Notes under the pieces: generated by a model
What the model saw: only the letters and a program-made list of their open reading frames with translations
Told to the model about the DNA's origin: nothing
Databases searched by the model: none
Made by a program: the position numbers and the translations under genes
Shown: piece after piece, positions 23,418 through 36,458 of the stretch
How positions within the stretch are numbered: the stretch's first letter is position 1
Layout of the letters: each line of letters begins with the position of its first letter
DNA from: Geosiphon pyriformis
Lineage: Eukaryota; Glomeromycota; Glomeromycetes; Archaeosporales; Geosiphonaceae
Assembly: GCA_016748015.1 (NCBI GenBank)
Contig: JAAOMT010000276.1
Location: forward strand, 592,088 to 656,087
Direction: 5' to 3'
Length of the DNA: 64,000 nt

Positions 23418-26400
23418 GTGAATTATTATTTTTTATTAACTTTATAAATGTAATCTAACTACTACTTAAGAATATACAATTATATAAGATCTTATATTAA
23501 GTATAACTCATGCTTTTTTTATATATAACCAGTTATTTAAGCCAATTAAAACAGTATTATACACTTAAATTACTTATTATAAAGAAATTATATAAAAAAC
23601 TAAATTGCATATTGGTTAATTAAAGATATAAACCAAAACAAACATAAATATCTAGCTTAATACCAAAATCTTGAATCATTTTATAAAACTACATGAAAGC
23701 CAACCTAACTATGGCAAGAATTATGAATTTATTATATGATAATAAACTATGTTTTTTATAATGTACTTTCAATTTGGTTATTAATAACCATATGACAGAT
23801 TTATAACTCTTAGTAAAACACCAGACTAAATTAATGAATAATAATTTATTACCTAATTTATCTTTTAACAAACTTACTATATTATTTATTTAATTTTTTA
23901 TTACAAAATTTTTAGTTAATAACATATATAAACAATTAAAAAATTCAACTTTACAAAAAGAATGAATTATTATACAGTTAGCAATATAAGTATTTAATAA
24001 ACCAGTCTATTTTCTAATAGTATTTGAAATCAAATTTTTTCTGACATAATCATTGTGTACATATAAGAACATATGATCTGATTTTTTATCAACTTATACT
24101 AAATGTACAATACACTAAAATAATTCAGATTGTATAATTTTTTTTTGGCTATAAGTAGTTAGTAATATAAGGTCTTTATAAAATAGGAATACAATATTGC
24201 AAAAGCAAAGCTTGTAAAATTAGACTGAACTCAATTATCAGAGTTCATATACTGAAAGTTTAATGTACATTAAAAAAATTGTAAAGAGATTTGTTCACAA
24301 TATTATCTGTATACTTAAATTTCTAATCAACAAAACTAATAGTTTTAAACAAATTTCTAACAAAATAACAAGTGTTTTCAGAGACAGGTTTGTCTTCTAC
24401 TGCAAAAAAGTAATGTGATATCTTAATAAATAGTGTGAAATTAGACATAGTGGCAGTATTAGCAAAAAAATCTGCATATTTATTGTCAACAACACTAAAA
24501 TGGCCCTTGACTTTGTTTTAGTCAATTAACAGATTCTTTGACACAATAATTTAACAAATATATTTCCTTTCTATTTAACATTTATTGTAAAAGTCAGGTT
24601 TAACATTTTGTAATTAGAACACACATATTCAATAATATTTAATTATTTGTAAACAATTCTACCAAATTAGACACAAAAATACAGTTCAAAGCAAAAACAA
24701 TGGTCTGTATTTCTACAAGAATTGAGAAAAGCAAGCCATAAATCCTAATACTTATACTTATATCAACATTTAAAAAATAAGCAACAGCACTATTGTGAAC
24801 ATTTATAAATTCTAAATTCTTAACTGATTCATTTGTATAAATAACCACTTTATTAATACTTTTTTCTATAAGACACTTCTTAATAAAGCCAACATTGTAT
24901 AGACAATTACTGAGAATAAAACAATATATCAAAATACAACTGTTATTTAAACCATTATTTTTAATAAATTTGGCCAGCAAACTAAACTATTCAGAAATCA
25001 AACTCTTAAAATTCAGTTTTTTTTATTTGTAAAACATATTCTATATAAAGCATGTGCTGTAATGATCCAAAAGCTGGTTTGTAAAAACAATACCAAATCT
25101 TTTAAGTTAACTTACTATCTTTATATAATGTTCCAATTCCAAGACATCTGTAATAATAATATTATTACCAATTCAAAACATATTAAGTATGTTATTGTTC
25201 AAAAACAAACTACATAATATTAAAGTATTTGTTACATTTGTCAAAAAGCAATTTATAGAAGTAATTAATAGCATAATTGAAAACCTAAAAGATTGTCAAG
25301 ACATTCAATTGATAGTTTGCAGATTTATGACTCTATGTTTAAACAAATTGCCAAAAATGCTCTTTAAATTGGTATAGATTATTAAATTAACCAGTGAGTT
25401 TTCTGTCTGCATTTGTTTAAATGATTTAAAATTGTATAACTTGAGATAAAAAATAATTTCACTGAAAAAATTCTTAAGTAGATTGATTTTGAGTTTTAAT
25501 TTTTTATTCAGCATTTTATTATATTTTTCATATATATTTATTAACACATGACTAAATTGTAGTCTATAATCAATTATAGACTGCAAAACAGCAAACATTA
25601 AGTACGAAAATTGTTTATTAAAAACAGCTTTTCTTAGAACCAGATTGATAAAAAATTTATGTCTGAATGCATCTTGACAATACTTAAACAAAAAAATTTT
25701 CTGTAGACAAAAAAATGCCCAGATATTAATAAGCTTTACTCTTTTTTGCTATTGAAATATTTGACTCACTTATTATTAAACAAAAATTTTTTACTTTTCA
25801 ATTGATGAAAATAACAATTGTTTTATTTGTGTTAATTAAAATATTATTAAAATGAAAAAATTTGTTAGCTATGTTCAAAATACACTGAATAGCAAACATG
25901 CTGTTTCTAATTCAGATTGTGTTATTTACAAAAACTCCAGCTGTTATAAAAGATGTTTTGCTATTTCTAAGATTCTGTTTGCCAGTTCATGTAAAAAACT
26001 TAAAATTAATTCTGTAATTATGTATATAATTATGCTTTTTAACTTTACAAAATAAAGAGTTATAGAAAATTCTTTACAGTAGTAGTGAGAAGACTTTATT
26101 CTAATCTAGTTTATTATGTACTGTATACTTTGCTATAAGTTCAAAATCTGTTATTACTTAATTGATTTGATTATTATATATATTTTTAAAAAACCTAATA
26201 AAATGGGAACATATTTTGATTCTAGTCAAACTGCTTTTTAATTAATATTACCTAACAGAATCATATGCTTTGTATATATTTTGAAAAACCAACTATAGTT
26301 TTTTGCCTTTTTCTAATGCATCTTCAATCACAAAACCAACAGCAAAAATTGGAGTTTGAATAAATGTGCTTTTTAAAACCAAGAAATTATTATCATGTAA

Positions 26401-27436
26401 AATGTTAAATCTACTACATGCTAAAAAAATTCTGTCTAAGAAAAGCTTTAACAAAATTTTTCAAGTAGTTTCAATTAAAGCTATTGGCTTAATATTAGTA
26501 AAAGTTTTTTTTTTAGTTATATGATTTCAGTATTATGGAGATCCAAACTTTTTTTTATTATATAAAAACTGTAGTTAATTCTAAATACACATTAGAAATA
26601 TTCAATAAACCACCCAAAACTTGTATATTACTATGTTTCTAAAGCTTATTGGAGATATCAAAAAGACCAGCAGCTTTTCTATTAAACAGATTCTTAATTA
26701 TCTGTAAAAATTTATTAAAATTAATATTATATATTATCTTTGAGAAAACATTATTGTTAATATAGTTTAAAAAGACATATTAATTGAACTACTGGTTTGT
26801 CAAAACACTAAATACTACATATTTTCTTGTCTATTTTTTTATAATTATGTTAATATTAGATTTAATTTTACTAAGTTCTAGTTATTTTTTACCAGATAAT
26901 TGAGCACCACTTTTTAAACTAGATGCTCCAAAACATTTCTAATTATGTGCTCTTTATTAGATCAAAAGTTTTTTATATGTTTTTCTATTGCTTTTTTAAT
27001 AAGATTATTTCTGACAATCCTGAATTAATAATACTTAGATTTGCAGTACTTTTTTTTGATGCTTAACAAGTAACATAGAATTTTATTTGTCTTTTCATTA
27101 CTGCCAATTATGATATCTGCTTTAAAGACTTTTTTTTTATCAATAATAGTTCAAATATTAAAGAAATAATCAGTTTCTAAAGAACAGTTTATATTCAAAC
27201 TTTTTATAATCTTGGTTACTAATAGTTTTAGCTTAAAAAATTTGGATAATTGCTTGTTTTTTAAACACTCATATTTACTAAATCAATGTTTAGAGAAAAT
27301 TTTATTAGTAAAATCTACTACCACTTCTTTTAAAATTTCTTATATTATATCTAGATCTTTATAGTTTCTTATATCATTGAATTTTGTTCTATTTAATAAA
27401 AACTTTTTTAGAGAACATTTTTTAAACTGTAACTAC
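23418..27436 (-). mobile_element. LINE copy E, 3' segment (RT, RNase H, 3' UTR)
   Basis: Minus-strand LINE whose 3' tail lies at 23418-23450. Reading leftward from 27436: sequence after the endonuclease, reverse transcriptase (about 26520-26090), connection (open fragment 25691-25305 with RKAVFNKQFSYLM and LQSIIDYRLQFS), RNase H (24980-24639, IYTNES in place of TDGS) and the C-terminal domain (about 24420-23690). It ends exactly at the left LTR of Gypsy-1 and resumes at 37523, so Gypsy-1 split it. Frames are broken, but stops are rarer than in LINE B. Confidence 0.85.
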
Positions 27437-28455
27437 TGTTATCCGAATAGAAAAACCAATTCAAAGTTATGAAAAAACATGACCAAAACGTGACATAACA
27501 CAAAATAGTGTACAATAATATTAAATAATACATTATAACTTAGAATAATGCAGAATAATACAACACAATATGAAATAACACAGAATAACATGTAATAATA
27601 CCAGATAATGTATTATAACATAAGATAACTAGTGATAATGTAAAAGAATAAAACAATAACAGAAATAGCAAAGCAATAGTTAGCAATAATAAAACAATTA
27701 AAAGCAATTCTGTAAAACAAAAAAATGTATAAAAATGAGTAGATGTAGAAGTTAGAAAGATAGAAACCACTAAACAAGAATCAAATATTCTTACTCCTTT
27801 CACCATTTATTCTATTCCATATTCATCTTCTGAAATAAATTAATTATTAAGAAATCAGGATTATGAATTTATGTTCTTAAACTTTGTGAACTTTATGTGA
27901 ATTAATTATTATCTCGTACTTTTGTCTCAAGACAGATGCTCCTAATATAACTACCTTGAATTATTAATAATTTAAACCAGTCACTCTTAATCATGACAAT
28001 TGATGATACTAATTCATCTTCTTTTATTTTTTTTTATTTTTTTTATTTTATTTTTATTTTATTTTTTCTTGTGGAGTGGCAACATATTAAAATTGACTGT
28101 CTGGGAATAGACTTTGTGATAGTCTGGTAAAAAAAAGAAGCTCCCCTTAAGTTTTGGATATTAACATTATCTTGGTAATTTACTAGAAAGGTAAAAAAAC
28201 AATGCCAGACCTTAATGACTGCACTTATTAGCTTGGAAAAGATAGCTTACATTTATAAGAAGTTGTAATCAGCAAAAGCTAAACCTCTATGTCTTATAAC
28301 CAAAGAACTTAATGAGTAAATTTACAACCAGTAAATAAGACCTTCAGAAACTGATAATCAAGACTAAGTCAATGGAATTATGCAAAACATGCTTATTGAT
28401 AATTGAGAACACCAAACATTACTATTTTTTTACTTCATCAAGTTTACTTATAATA
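27437..28455 (+). repeat. Gypsy-1 5' LTR
   Basis: Matches 36459-37522 throughout, beginning TGTTATCCGAATAG. The U3 part is a run of degenerate GATAAT/ATAACA-type words; further on there is a T-rich microsatellite, longer in the 3' copy (about 45 bp difference in LTR length). Differences between the LTRs are mostly transitions. Confidence 0.9.
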
Positions 28456-28457
28456 TT

Positions 28458-28475
28458 TGGTGTTCCTTATAAGGT
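28458..28475 (+). other. Gypsy-1 primer-binding site
   Basis: TGGTGTTCCTTATAAGGT begins 2 nt after the LTR and starts with TGG, complementary to a tRNA 3' CCA. It aligns to the Gypsy-2 site with transitions only. The tRNA was not identified. Confidence 0.6.
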
Positions 28476-28699
28476 TATAAAATTCACAGAGACAGAGCAT
28501 TCTGAAAATTCACAAAAGTGGCAACTATTAGAACAATAGAAAAGGACCACTTTTTATATAAAAGAGCATTATTTCAATATTTTCAGAAAGACTTAGAAAT
28601 ATTATAAGAAACCATTTATGCAGAAAGCAATTTTTGTAACTATATTAATGCAAAAATTAACTGTCTGTTAGGCTGCTCAACAGATACAAGAAGGCTTGA

Positions 28700-30290
28700 A
28701 GAACAAATTCATTAAAACTTATTAGGATATTCAACAACTACTACTACCTGAGCAATTACTGAAACTTTGTGCATAATTGATACAGACATTAAATATTACA
28801 TAACACAACAATTCCCTCAAGTACAACAACCAGTGGAATCCGACTCTGAAAAATATGAATATGAATCCAATAACTTCACAACTGCTCAAGCCAAGTCTAT
28901 GATCAACAAAAAACCAAGATTCTTCTCCCCAACAACTCCATTATACCATCAGATACTGAAAAGTAGAATTGTATTTAACTCAACCACAGAAACCCAGACA
29001 GAAACATTACAAACTCCTGGAAATTAACATCTGTGGGATCACAACAGTTGGAACAGATTCTTAAGAGAATACAGATTGTTGTTTAAAAATCTAACCCTTA
29101 CAGCTAGTAAAACAAGAGGAAACATATCAACTTGGGAACCACTAATAGCACAAACTCTAGCAAAATCAGTAACTACATCAATAGAAAAAATGTCTATTAA
29201 ACAACCAAGTAGCTTCAATAAAAAAAAACAATCAGCATTAATACCAGAAGAACATCTTAGCACACAAACACCAAACCTCTTAGTATCAATCAATAAGACT
29301 CTACCTACTCACCAGATTATGGCCTATTGAGATATTGCCAAATTAGAAAAATTCTTGGAGAAAGAAGACAATACATATTTGTAGATTGCAGAAGCCAAGA
29401 AAGCAATTACCACTAACAATTAAGATGATAATAAAGCTATTTAAACACTGCCATTCTTTTTGACTGGAACTGCAGATTCATGGTATTAAAGCCTAACAGA
29501 AAAATCCACTGACTTCCCCACCTTTAAACTTGTCTTTCTACAATACTTTTGCGATTCCAATACTCTTATCAGATTACAGAATCAATTCAGCATAATAAAA
29601 CAAAAAGATCATGAAGCAGTGACTACTTATCTTGGACAATTTAACCAAATCTTTCATCAAATACTGGCAATTGAAAGGGACTACTACACCACAGCACAAG
29701 TTTTTAATCAATTTGTCAAAGAACTAAGGAACAGCTTCCTAAGATCCATGAGATTCTGACATCTAATAAATCTACAAGACACTATCACTTTTGCATGCAA
29801 TTTTGAGTCAGCCAAGCAAAAAGCTAACCACACTTAAGCCATTAATTTAGCCATCAATAGAATCTTTGATATTGATGCAAAAATAACCCAATTAAGTAAA
29901 AAATTAATTCAAAAAATAGAGAGATTCTTAACCAGTACAACAAGAACTTATCAATTACTACAACAAAAAGAAACCAACAATAATAGCAAATATTAGCAAC
30001 AAAATTATCAGCAACAGCAACAACCCTGAAGATCAGATCCTTGTAATTGCTATTATTGCCAAAAGCTAGAACATATTGCCTGGGACTGCCAAAAAAACTA
30101 GTGGACCAGAATCAAGGAATTTAATATTTCCAACAACCAAGATATTTCCAGGCCATAGAACTCCAATACTCTGCACCCCAATATCAGCCATCTCAGTATT
30201 TATTACAAATGCTTCAGAATTACTATCCAACACTCCCAATAACTCAAGCATCCCTTCAGTACCAAAATCCAGTTTATAACCAGCTTAGAT
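28700..30290 (+). pseudogene. Gypsy-1 gag remnant
   Basis: Open fragments (28767-29027, 29076-29330) join, across stops, to sequence with a retrotransposon gag core (TADSWY at about 29470, TYLGQFNQIFHQILAIE at about 29630) and a CCHC zinc knuckle, CYYCQKLEHIAWDC, at 30048-30089 (C-x2-C-x4-H-x4-C). A glutamine-rich stretch precedes the knuckle. Gag would form the particle and bind RNA. Stops such as TAG and TGA at former Gln/Trp/Arg positions break it. Confidence 0.82.
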
Positions 30291-30659
30291 TACATGTGAT
30301 TAACTACAATTAAGGTTAGTAAAACCCTAATAAAAATCAAATGCAACTTAGTAGTGAATTACTTTAAACAAATCAAGCCAACTTTTCATCCTGACCAGCA
30401 CCAACCAGATATCCGAATCAAGCCTCATATTTTAGTCTTATTAAAAATCAGGATTTTTTTAGCTTTACATCATTAGAAGGGAAAGATGTAGGAGAAATGT
30501 TCAACTTTTCGAATTAAAATCAAATCAATAATACTATTCCATCTGTTACTATTACTGAAGACACCACTCTTGCCATTATTTTTCTCTTTAACATTGACAA
30601 TTTAAACACCAATAGTTTTTTCAGTAGAGCCATTATTAATTAAGATAAACCAATAACTG

Positions 30660-31000
30660 CCTTGTATACCAACACTAAAGTTGAAAACATGAACATTAAA
30701 TTGATTCTTAATAGTGGATCAGCAGATAGTATAATCACAAAGCAATTCATGAATCAATTAGGTTGCCAAGTAGACCATACAGCTACTGTCTGAATTATAA
30801 CTGCAGATGGAAATACTAAAATTCTGATAAGAAAAATTGACAACTTTTTTTTTGAAATCAACAGAATCTAAATCTCCACCAAAGTGTTTGTTATAAAGGC
30901 TACCTAAAATCAAGCCCTTATAAGAAATGATTGATTAGCCAAAGCTAATGTCACTTTCAACTAAAACATACAGAAACTATAAATCACTTTTAATAAACAG
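30660..31000 (+). pseudogene. Gypsy-1 aspartic protease remnant
   Basis: KLILNSGSADSIITKQFM at about 30698-30750 is the retropepsin active-site region, with the catalytic Asp changed to Asn (LILD to LILN, a G-to-A change). It is followed by ITADG and a decayed flap/C-terminal part. It would have processed Gag-Pol. Confidence 0.8.
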
Positions 31001-31254
31001 TATGCACAAGTTCTAGCTACATGTGGACACTTCAAAGCTCAAAGCCCAGAAAAACTGCTAATTGAATTTGAAGACTCAATATTACCACCAACAATAGAGG
31101 CTTATTAAGTTTCTTGGGCTGACAATTACTAAGCAGAGTTACCTCCACCACCAAATTGGAAAGAAAAAAACAAAAAAAAAGCAGAAAAAAAACTACAATT
31201 AATACCTACAGACTATCCCACCCCAAATCAAGAAAATCAATAGTATCAAACCCT

Positions 31255-31875
31255 AAAATTAATTTGTGTTGACTATGGGAAAAAGTTATCTTCTATGAGT
31301 GCATATATTGGAGATGACAAAGAATGGCCAATCACCACCAAATATTACTGCAGACTTTGTGTATTAGAAAGATTTGGCAGACCAAAAAGACAAGATAAAT
31401 AAAACAATACACTATGCCTTGCCTGTAGTGAGATCCTGTCAGAGAAAGGACTATAGAATGATGTTCCTGACAGAAGAGAAACATGTGACAAACCATGTTA
31501 ATACACTATCTTGATCAATGATTGGATACAAAAAAGAACTTAGATTAAGAATTTCTGGAGACAAGCACTCAGTAGATTAAATGATTACCCACACAATAAA
31601 CACAAAATATGGAGAATGACAAGTGCCAAAGCTGAAGATGCTATATTTAGTAAAATATGAAAATCAAAAAAAATTTGTTTACATTAGAATATAATAGACC
31701 CAACTACATCATAGAAAATTTTTTTATGAATAATTTGAACACATTTTAAGATCGATACCAGGAATTGGCTCTAACCCAAGAAAAACAAAAACAATAGTTA
31801 GCTAATCTAAACATAAAATTATGCAATTACTGTCTGATTTCTTGTTATTTTTAGTACTGTAACAAATGTGACTTT
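31255..31875 (+). pseudogene. Gypsy-1 Cys-rich (zinc-ribbon-like) modules
   Basis: Between protease and dUTPase are two clusters of CxxC pairs. Module 1 has ICVDYGKK (second Cys probably lost to Tyr), YYCRLCVLERFGRP, LCLACSEIL and a following CDKPC (31262-31500). Module 2 has LCNYC then YCNKCDF (31813-31873). The pattern suggests two zinc-ribbon-like folds. This is inferred from Cys spacing only; the function is unknown. Confidence 0.6.
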
Positions 31876-32059
31876 ATGTTCAACCCACTTTCAAGAAAAC
31901 TATATCTGATTACTAAACTACCTAAGCCCAAGGTAAAAGAGGAATTAATCACTAAGGACATGTTATTTTAAGATTCAACTAAACAAAGCAGTATTTCATT
32001 TATTCCAACCTCTTTAAAGAATTAGAATTAAAATGGTACAGTGACAATAAAGAAGAAAT

Positions 32060-32460
32060 CTGCCCTGAAAAAATACATGACATTAAGCTGAGTTTGACAT
32101 ATGATACCCTGAACAATCATCTGTAGTTATAGCTTCACATTCTCTTGTAACAATAGATTTTAAGATAGTATTAGAAATTCCTGTTAGTACAATGATACAA
32201 GTTGCCTGTTGATCTAGTCTAGCCAAGAAAAGAATTGACATAAAAAAAGAAATCATTAATGCCAATTATATGGGAAACATTATCATGATGCTACAGAACA
32301 ATTCAGACAAATTCTACAAAATAGAATCACAAGAAAAAATTGCCCAAGCTATCTTTTTACCCTTAGTTAAAATACTCCAATTAATCTCAGTAACAACCCA
32401 AAAAAAATTAGGCCTTACTGTTCAAGGAATCAATGAGTTTGGATCAAGTGGAAGAGAAAA
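32060..32460 (+). pseudogene. Gypsy-1 embedded dUTPase domain
   Basis: Trimeric dUTPase motifs in order: VVIASHSLVTIDFKIVLEIP (hydrophobic strand block), QVAC-stop-SSLAKKRID (motif 2, RSSLA), EIINANYMGNI (motif 3, IIDAGYxGxI), EKIAQAIFLPLV (motif 4) and GSSGR (motif 5, phosphate-binding) at 32441-32455. 32270-32497 is one open frame. Motif 1 is disrupted by an indel. dUTPase hydrolyses dUTP and would limit uracil in the cDNA. It lies between the Cys-rich modules and RT in the pol frame. Confidence 0.82.
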
Positions 32461-32899
32461 CGTACCAGTCAATTTTATGGAGAAAGACAATAACTAGGTA
32501 GAACTTATCTACATTAACACAGTTATTTCCATTCCTTCATATTAACAATACATTCTCAAGATAAATCAAAAGATCCAAGATCAAGTCTTATTATTTGAAA
32601 CCAGTCCTGAAATCTGTTCCCTAGCCAACATTGCTAACCTATACCTACTGACTAAAACTTATAAACACTTCAAAATTCTTATCCACAATCCCATAGAAAA
32701 TGTCATTGAAATCTCCAAAAAAATTCTTGTTGGTTCCATCTTACCAAACATTCAACATTCTAAAAAAATCCAGCCCATTTCAGATTTTGCACAGCTATTT
32801 TTATTTTGTAATATTATCTCACAAGTATAGAACTTGCCAAAAGAAAGTTATCTGTTCATGCCAAAAAAAATCGACAAATTACACTTGGAAAACCTGAAT

Positions 32900-34270
32900 A
32901 CTCTTCAGCAAATACAACTTAAGGTTCTCTTAAATCAATATGCCAATGTCTTTGCCAGTAAAAATGAGTTTGAATGTACTGACATTGTGAAACATCAGAT
33001 TGATATAGAAGATACACAACCTATTAAACAGCAGGTCTACTGAGTGCCTTTATCTGATAATAATTTAATTAAGCAAAAAATACAACAAATGCTCAACAAT
33101 GACTTGATTAAAAAATTGTTGAGCCTTTGGTCTTTTTTAATGGTCCTGGTTACCAAGAAATAAGATTCTGTGTAGACTACCAAAAGCTAAACAGTGTCAC
33201 CTGAGGAGATAGTTACTCCATACCTCTCATTCAAAAAATTCTAGACAATTTAAGAAACAAAAAATGATTCTCATTATTAGATCTAGCCAATGAATATTGG
33301 CAAGTTGAAATGAACCCCAAAGACAAAGAAAAAATGGTGTTTACCACCCAAGATAAAAACTTTGAGTTTAACGTAATGCCCTTTGGACTTTGCAATACTT
33401 CTACTATCTTCCAGCATTTTATGAATGCCATGTACAAAAAAATCTTGTAGAAATTAGTCATAGTATACCTAGATAACACCAATGTCTTCTCGGAAACATT
33501 CAACAATCATTTGTTCTATCTTTGGCAAGTTTTCAAACACCTTCATAGTGCTGAATTGAAACTTAACTCCAATAAATGTTTCTTTAAAAAGACCAAATTG
33601 AAATTTCTAAGACATGTAATCAGAAAAAACAGAGTCAAACCCGATTCAGATAAGGTCCAAAAAGTCAAAGATTTTCCAGTTCCAATCAACCTCAAAGAAT
33701 TATGAGAATTTTTAAAATTGGCAAAATACTATTGACAATTTGTTAAAAAATTTTCAATTATTGCAAAACCACTTCACTAGTTGTTGTTCAAACACATACA
33801 ATACCTATAGAAAAAAAACCAACAGAAAGCATTTGACTATCTTAAGCAGTAATTAATTACATTTCTAATTCTAATTTATCCAAATTTCACTAAATGGTTT
33901 ATTGTTGCTACAGATGCCTTAAAAAATGCTCTAGAAGCAGTCTTATCACAAATAAGACTGGACAATAGAAAATATCCAATTGCCTATGCCAGTTGCAGCA
34001 CTAGCCCAGCAGAAAAAAATTACAGTACAACAGATCTGGAATGTTTCACCATTTATTAGGCTGTACAAATGTGAAGACACTACTTCAGTTTGTCTTTTGA
34101 CCTATATACTGATCATAAAAGACTTGTTTGGTTATTCAACAATCCACAACTAGAAGAAAAATATGCAAGATGAAGTACTTATCTGCAACAATTCCCATTC
34201 AAAGTTCATTACAAAGGAGGATCCAAAAACACCAATGTTGACAGTTTGTTGAGGATACCACAAATTTAAT
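32900..34270 (+). pseudogene. Gypsy-1 reverse transcriptase and RNase H
   Basis: RT: DIVKHQIDIED then IKQQVY (pol N-terminal lead-in), VDYQKLNSVT, SLLDLANEYWQVEM, FNVMPFGLCN, and the catalytic box YLDN at about 33460-33475 (second Asp lost, GAT to AAT). RNase H: ATDALKNALEAVLSQ (33907-33950), AYASCS, EKNYSTTDLEC and YTDHKRLVW (34110-34130). Many TGA/TAG/TAA stops. Some stretches such as 33511-33705 stay open. Confidence 0.85.
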
Positions 34271-34479
34271 TCCAGATTTATGGACACAATCAATTACTAC
34301 TGACTATATTAGTATCTATTGACACTATATTTTAAGGAGATATTATCTCAACAAGAACAAAGTACTATATAAAAACAAGCCCAAAATTATTTTATTCAAG
34401 ACAATCAACTATATTAATAAAAACACCAAAACCACCTCATTCTACAACAAGTTATCAAAAACAATAAAAAAGAAACTAT

Positions 34480-35680
34480 ATTACATAGTATGCATTCTGA
34501 TTCAACTGCAGAACACTTTAACAAAGATGTTATCTTTGAAAGAATCCTAAATTTATACTATTGGCCAATAATGTACAAAGACATTTTTGAATATATGCTT
34601 AATTGTGACTTATGCCAATAAAGAGAAGGAGCCAAAACAACAGAACCACTTTAACCCATTCCAATTAAAAATCTATTTGATAGAATTAGGATCAATTTGG
34701 TTGGTCTTCTTTCCATAATATTCAAAGGAAATTATTACATTGCTGTAGTCATAGACTATTTGATAAAATGGCCAGAAGCCAGAGCCATTCAAGTAACAAA
34801 TACTACAACAGTAGCTAAATTCATATACCAAGATCTGATTTGCAGACACAAATACCCAAAAGAACTGCTATTTGATTAAGGAACACATTTTGTTAATAAT
34901 ATATTAACTGAATTAAGTTAATGATTTGGAATAAAATATCTTTTATTGTCATCATATTACCCACAAATAAATGAACTGGTAGAATAATTTAACTAAATAT
35001 TGTGTAAAGCACTAGCAAAAATAAGTCATGAAAATAAACAAGAATGAGACTTATTTATATCTTTTGTATTCTTTACATACTAAATACTAAAACAAAATAT
35101 GACTTAGTTCACACCATTCAAATTAGTCTATGGAAGAAAAGCCATTTTATCTATTAAAAAAAAAATACAGGTGTACTCAACAAAAGCTATCACCAAAAAG
35201 AATTTCAAAGCAACCTTATACTATAAGACATATAAGCTCATAGAAATATTAGAAAATAATCATAGAACAGCAGCTAACAACATTAGTAATGCTTAGAAAC
35301 AACAAAAAAAAAGACATAATAAATGCCTATCTGAACAACTAATGGAATTCAAGATTAGAAACCAAGTACTGTTATATTGTACAAAAGCTGAGAAACAATG
35401 GAGTGAAAAGTTTAACCCAAAGTGGGACAGTTTATTCCATGTATATGAAGTTTTAAGCAATAAAGCTTACAAATTATGATTGGAAAACAGAATTTTAAAA
35501 AAAATAGCACATAAAAATCAGTTAAAGATTTATCATGCAAAACAAAAATCATTATTATTAGTACTTCAACTAGGAACACAAATTTTATTAATCAAACCAG
35601 AAGATATACCACAAAATCTGGAACCAATCATTGTCATCATACCACAAACAACGTACAGCAAATTAAATTAAGAAATTTAA
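34480..35680 (+). pseudogene. Gypsy-1 integrase remnant
   Basis: The HHCC zinc finger is visible (HSDSTAEHF, then CDLC at about 34600). The core has INLVGLL, where the first catalytic Asp has become Asn, VIDYLIKWPEARAI (34745-34790), LLFD (34868-34879), then a decayed glutamate block (NELVE). The C-terminal part continues to 35671 (open 35480-35671). It inserts cDNA into the host genome. Confidence 0.8.
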
Positions 35681-35739
35681 ATATATATAATATTCACAAA
35701 GCAACAAGAAAACAATAAAAACTGTTAACATAAATCTAT

Positions 35740-36440
35740 CAAATAAAATTCTACAACTCTTAAAACAACTATTTAATGCAATTCAACAATTTTCTGCTCA
35801 AATAGAAATGATAATTAATAGAAAAAAGATATAATATAAAAATAAAAGCAGAAAAAAAGAAAGTAAAAATTCAACTAAAATTAAATGGTCTCACATCTAC
35901 CCAATGTCTAAAAAAAAAAATTGGAGAAAAAATTCTTCTTAGACAGGACAGAAAAGAAAAAGAGTTTATAAAAAAAGATATTTGATTCCTAAGCTCGAAA
36001 AAATCAAAGAAGCTTTAACTTATGAGATTGATCTTCCTGAAACAGAGAATGAATACCAGACAGTGCCCAAGAATAGAAAAAAAAACTTCCTCTAACATAT
36101 TGGTTTTACAAAATTGGTGAACAACTAGATTTGAAAACACCATATGGAGACCTCAGCCAAAAAACTTTTAACAAAGAAGCAATACAACAAATAGAAAAAT
36201 TTGTAGAGAAAAGCAATCTAATCTTATATTACAAAGTAACATACCGACTATATGCCATTTTTTAATATTGTCCAAACATACTGTTGTATGAATCTATAAA
36301 AACTATAACAGTTAACAACATAGAACAAATAACCAATTAACAATTCAAAGACCTATGAAAAACAATATTCAATATAACCATTAAACACTACACAAACAAA
36401 GCCATGATAATAGATATATACAATTTTGTAGGAGCTCAAT
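35740..36440 (+). pseudogene. Gypsy-1 coding remnant after integrase
   Basis: Between integrase and the polypurine tract, about 700 bp still reads as protein-like segments (a stretch around 35900-36080 with IPKLEKIKEALTYEIDLPE, then around 36110-36260 with GDLSQKTFNKEAIQQIEKF). I do not recognise it. No transmembrane segment or signal peptide is evident. It could be a third ORF or a pol extension. Confidence 0.45.
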
Positions 36441-36442
36441 TT

Positions 36443-36458
36443 TAAAAAAGAGGAATAA
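36443..36458 (+). other. Gypsy-1 polypurine tract
   Basis: AAAAAAGAGGAA just before the 3' LTR at 36459, in the right place to prime plus-strand synthesis. Confidence 0.6.

Noticed and set aside
27540-27806. Minus-strand 88-codon hydrophobic frame that looks like a membrane protein
   Set aside because: Lies within the Gypsy-1 LTR U3 repeats, antisense; not shared as an open frame with the other LTR.
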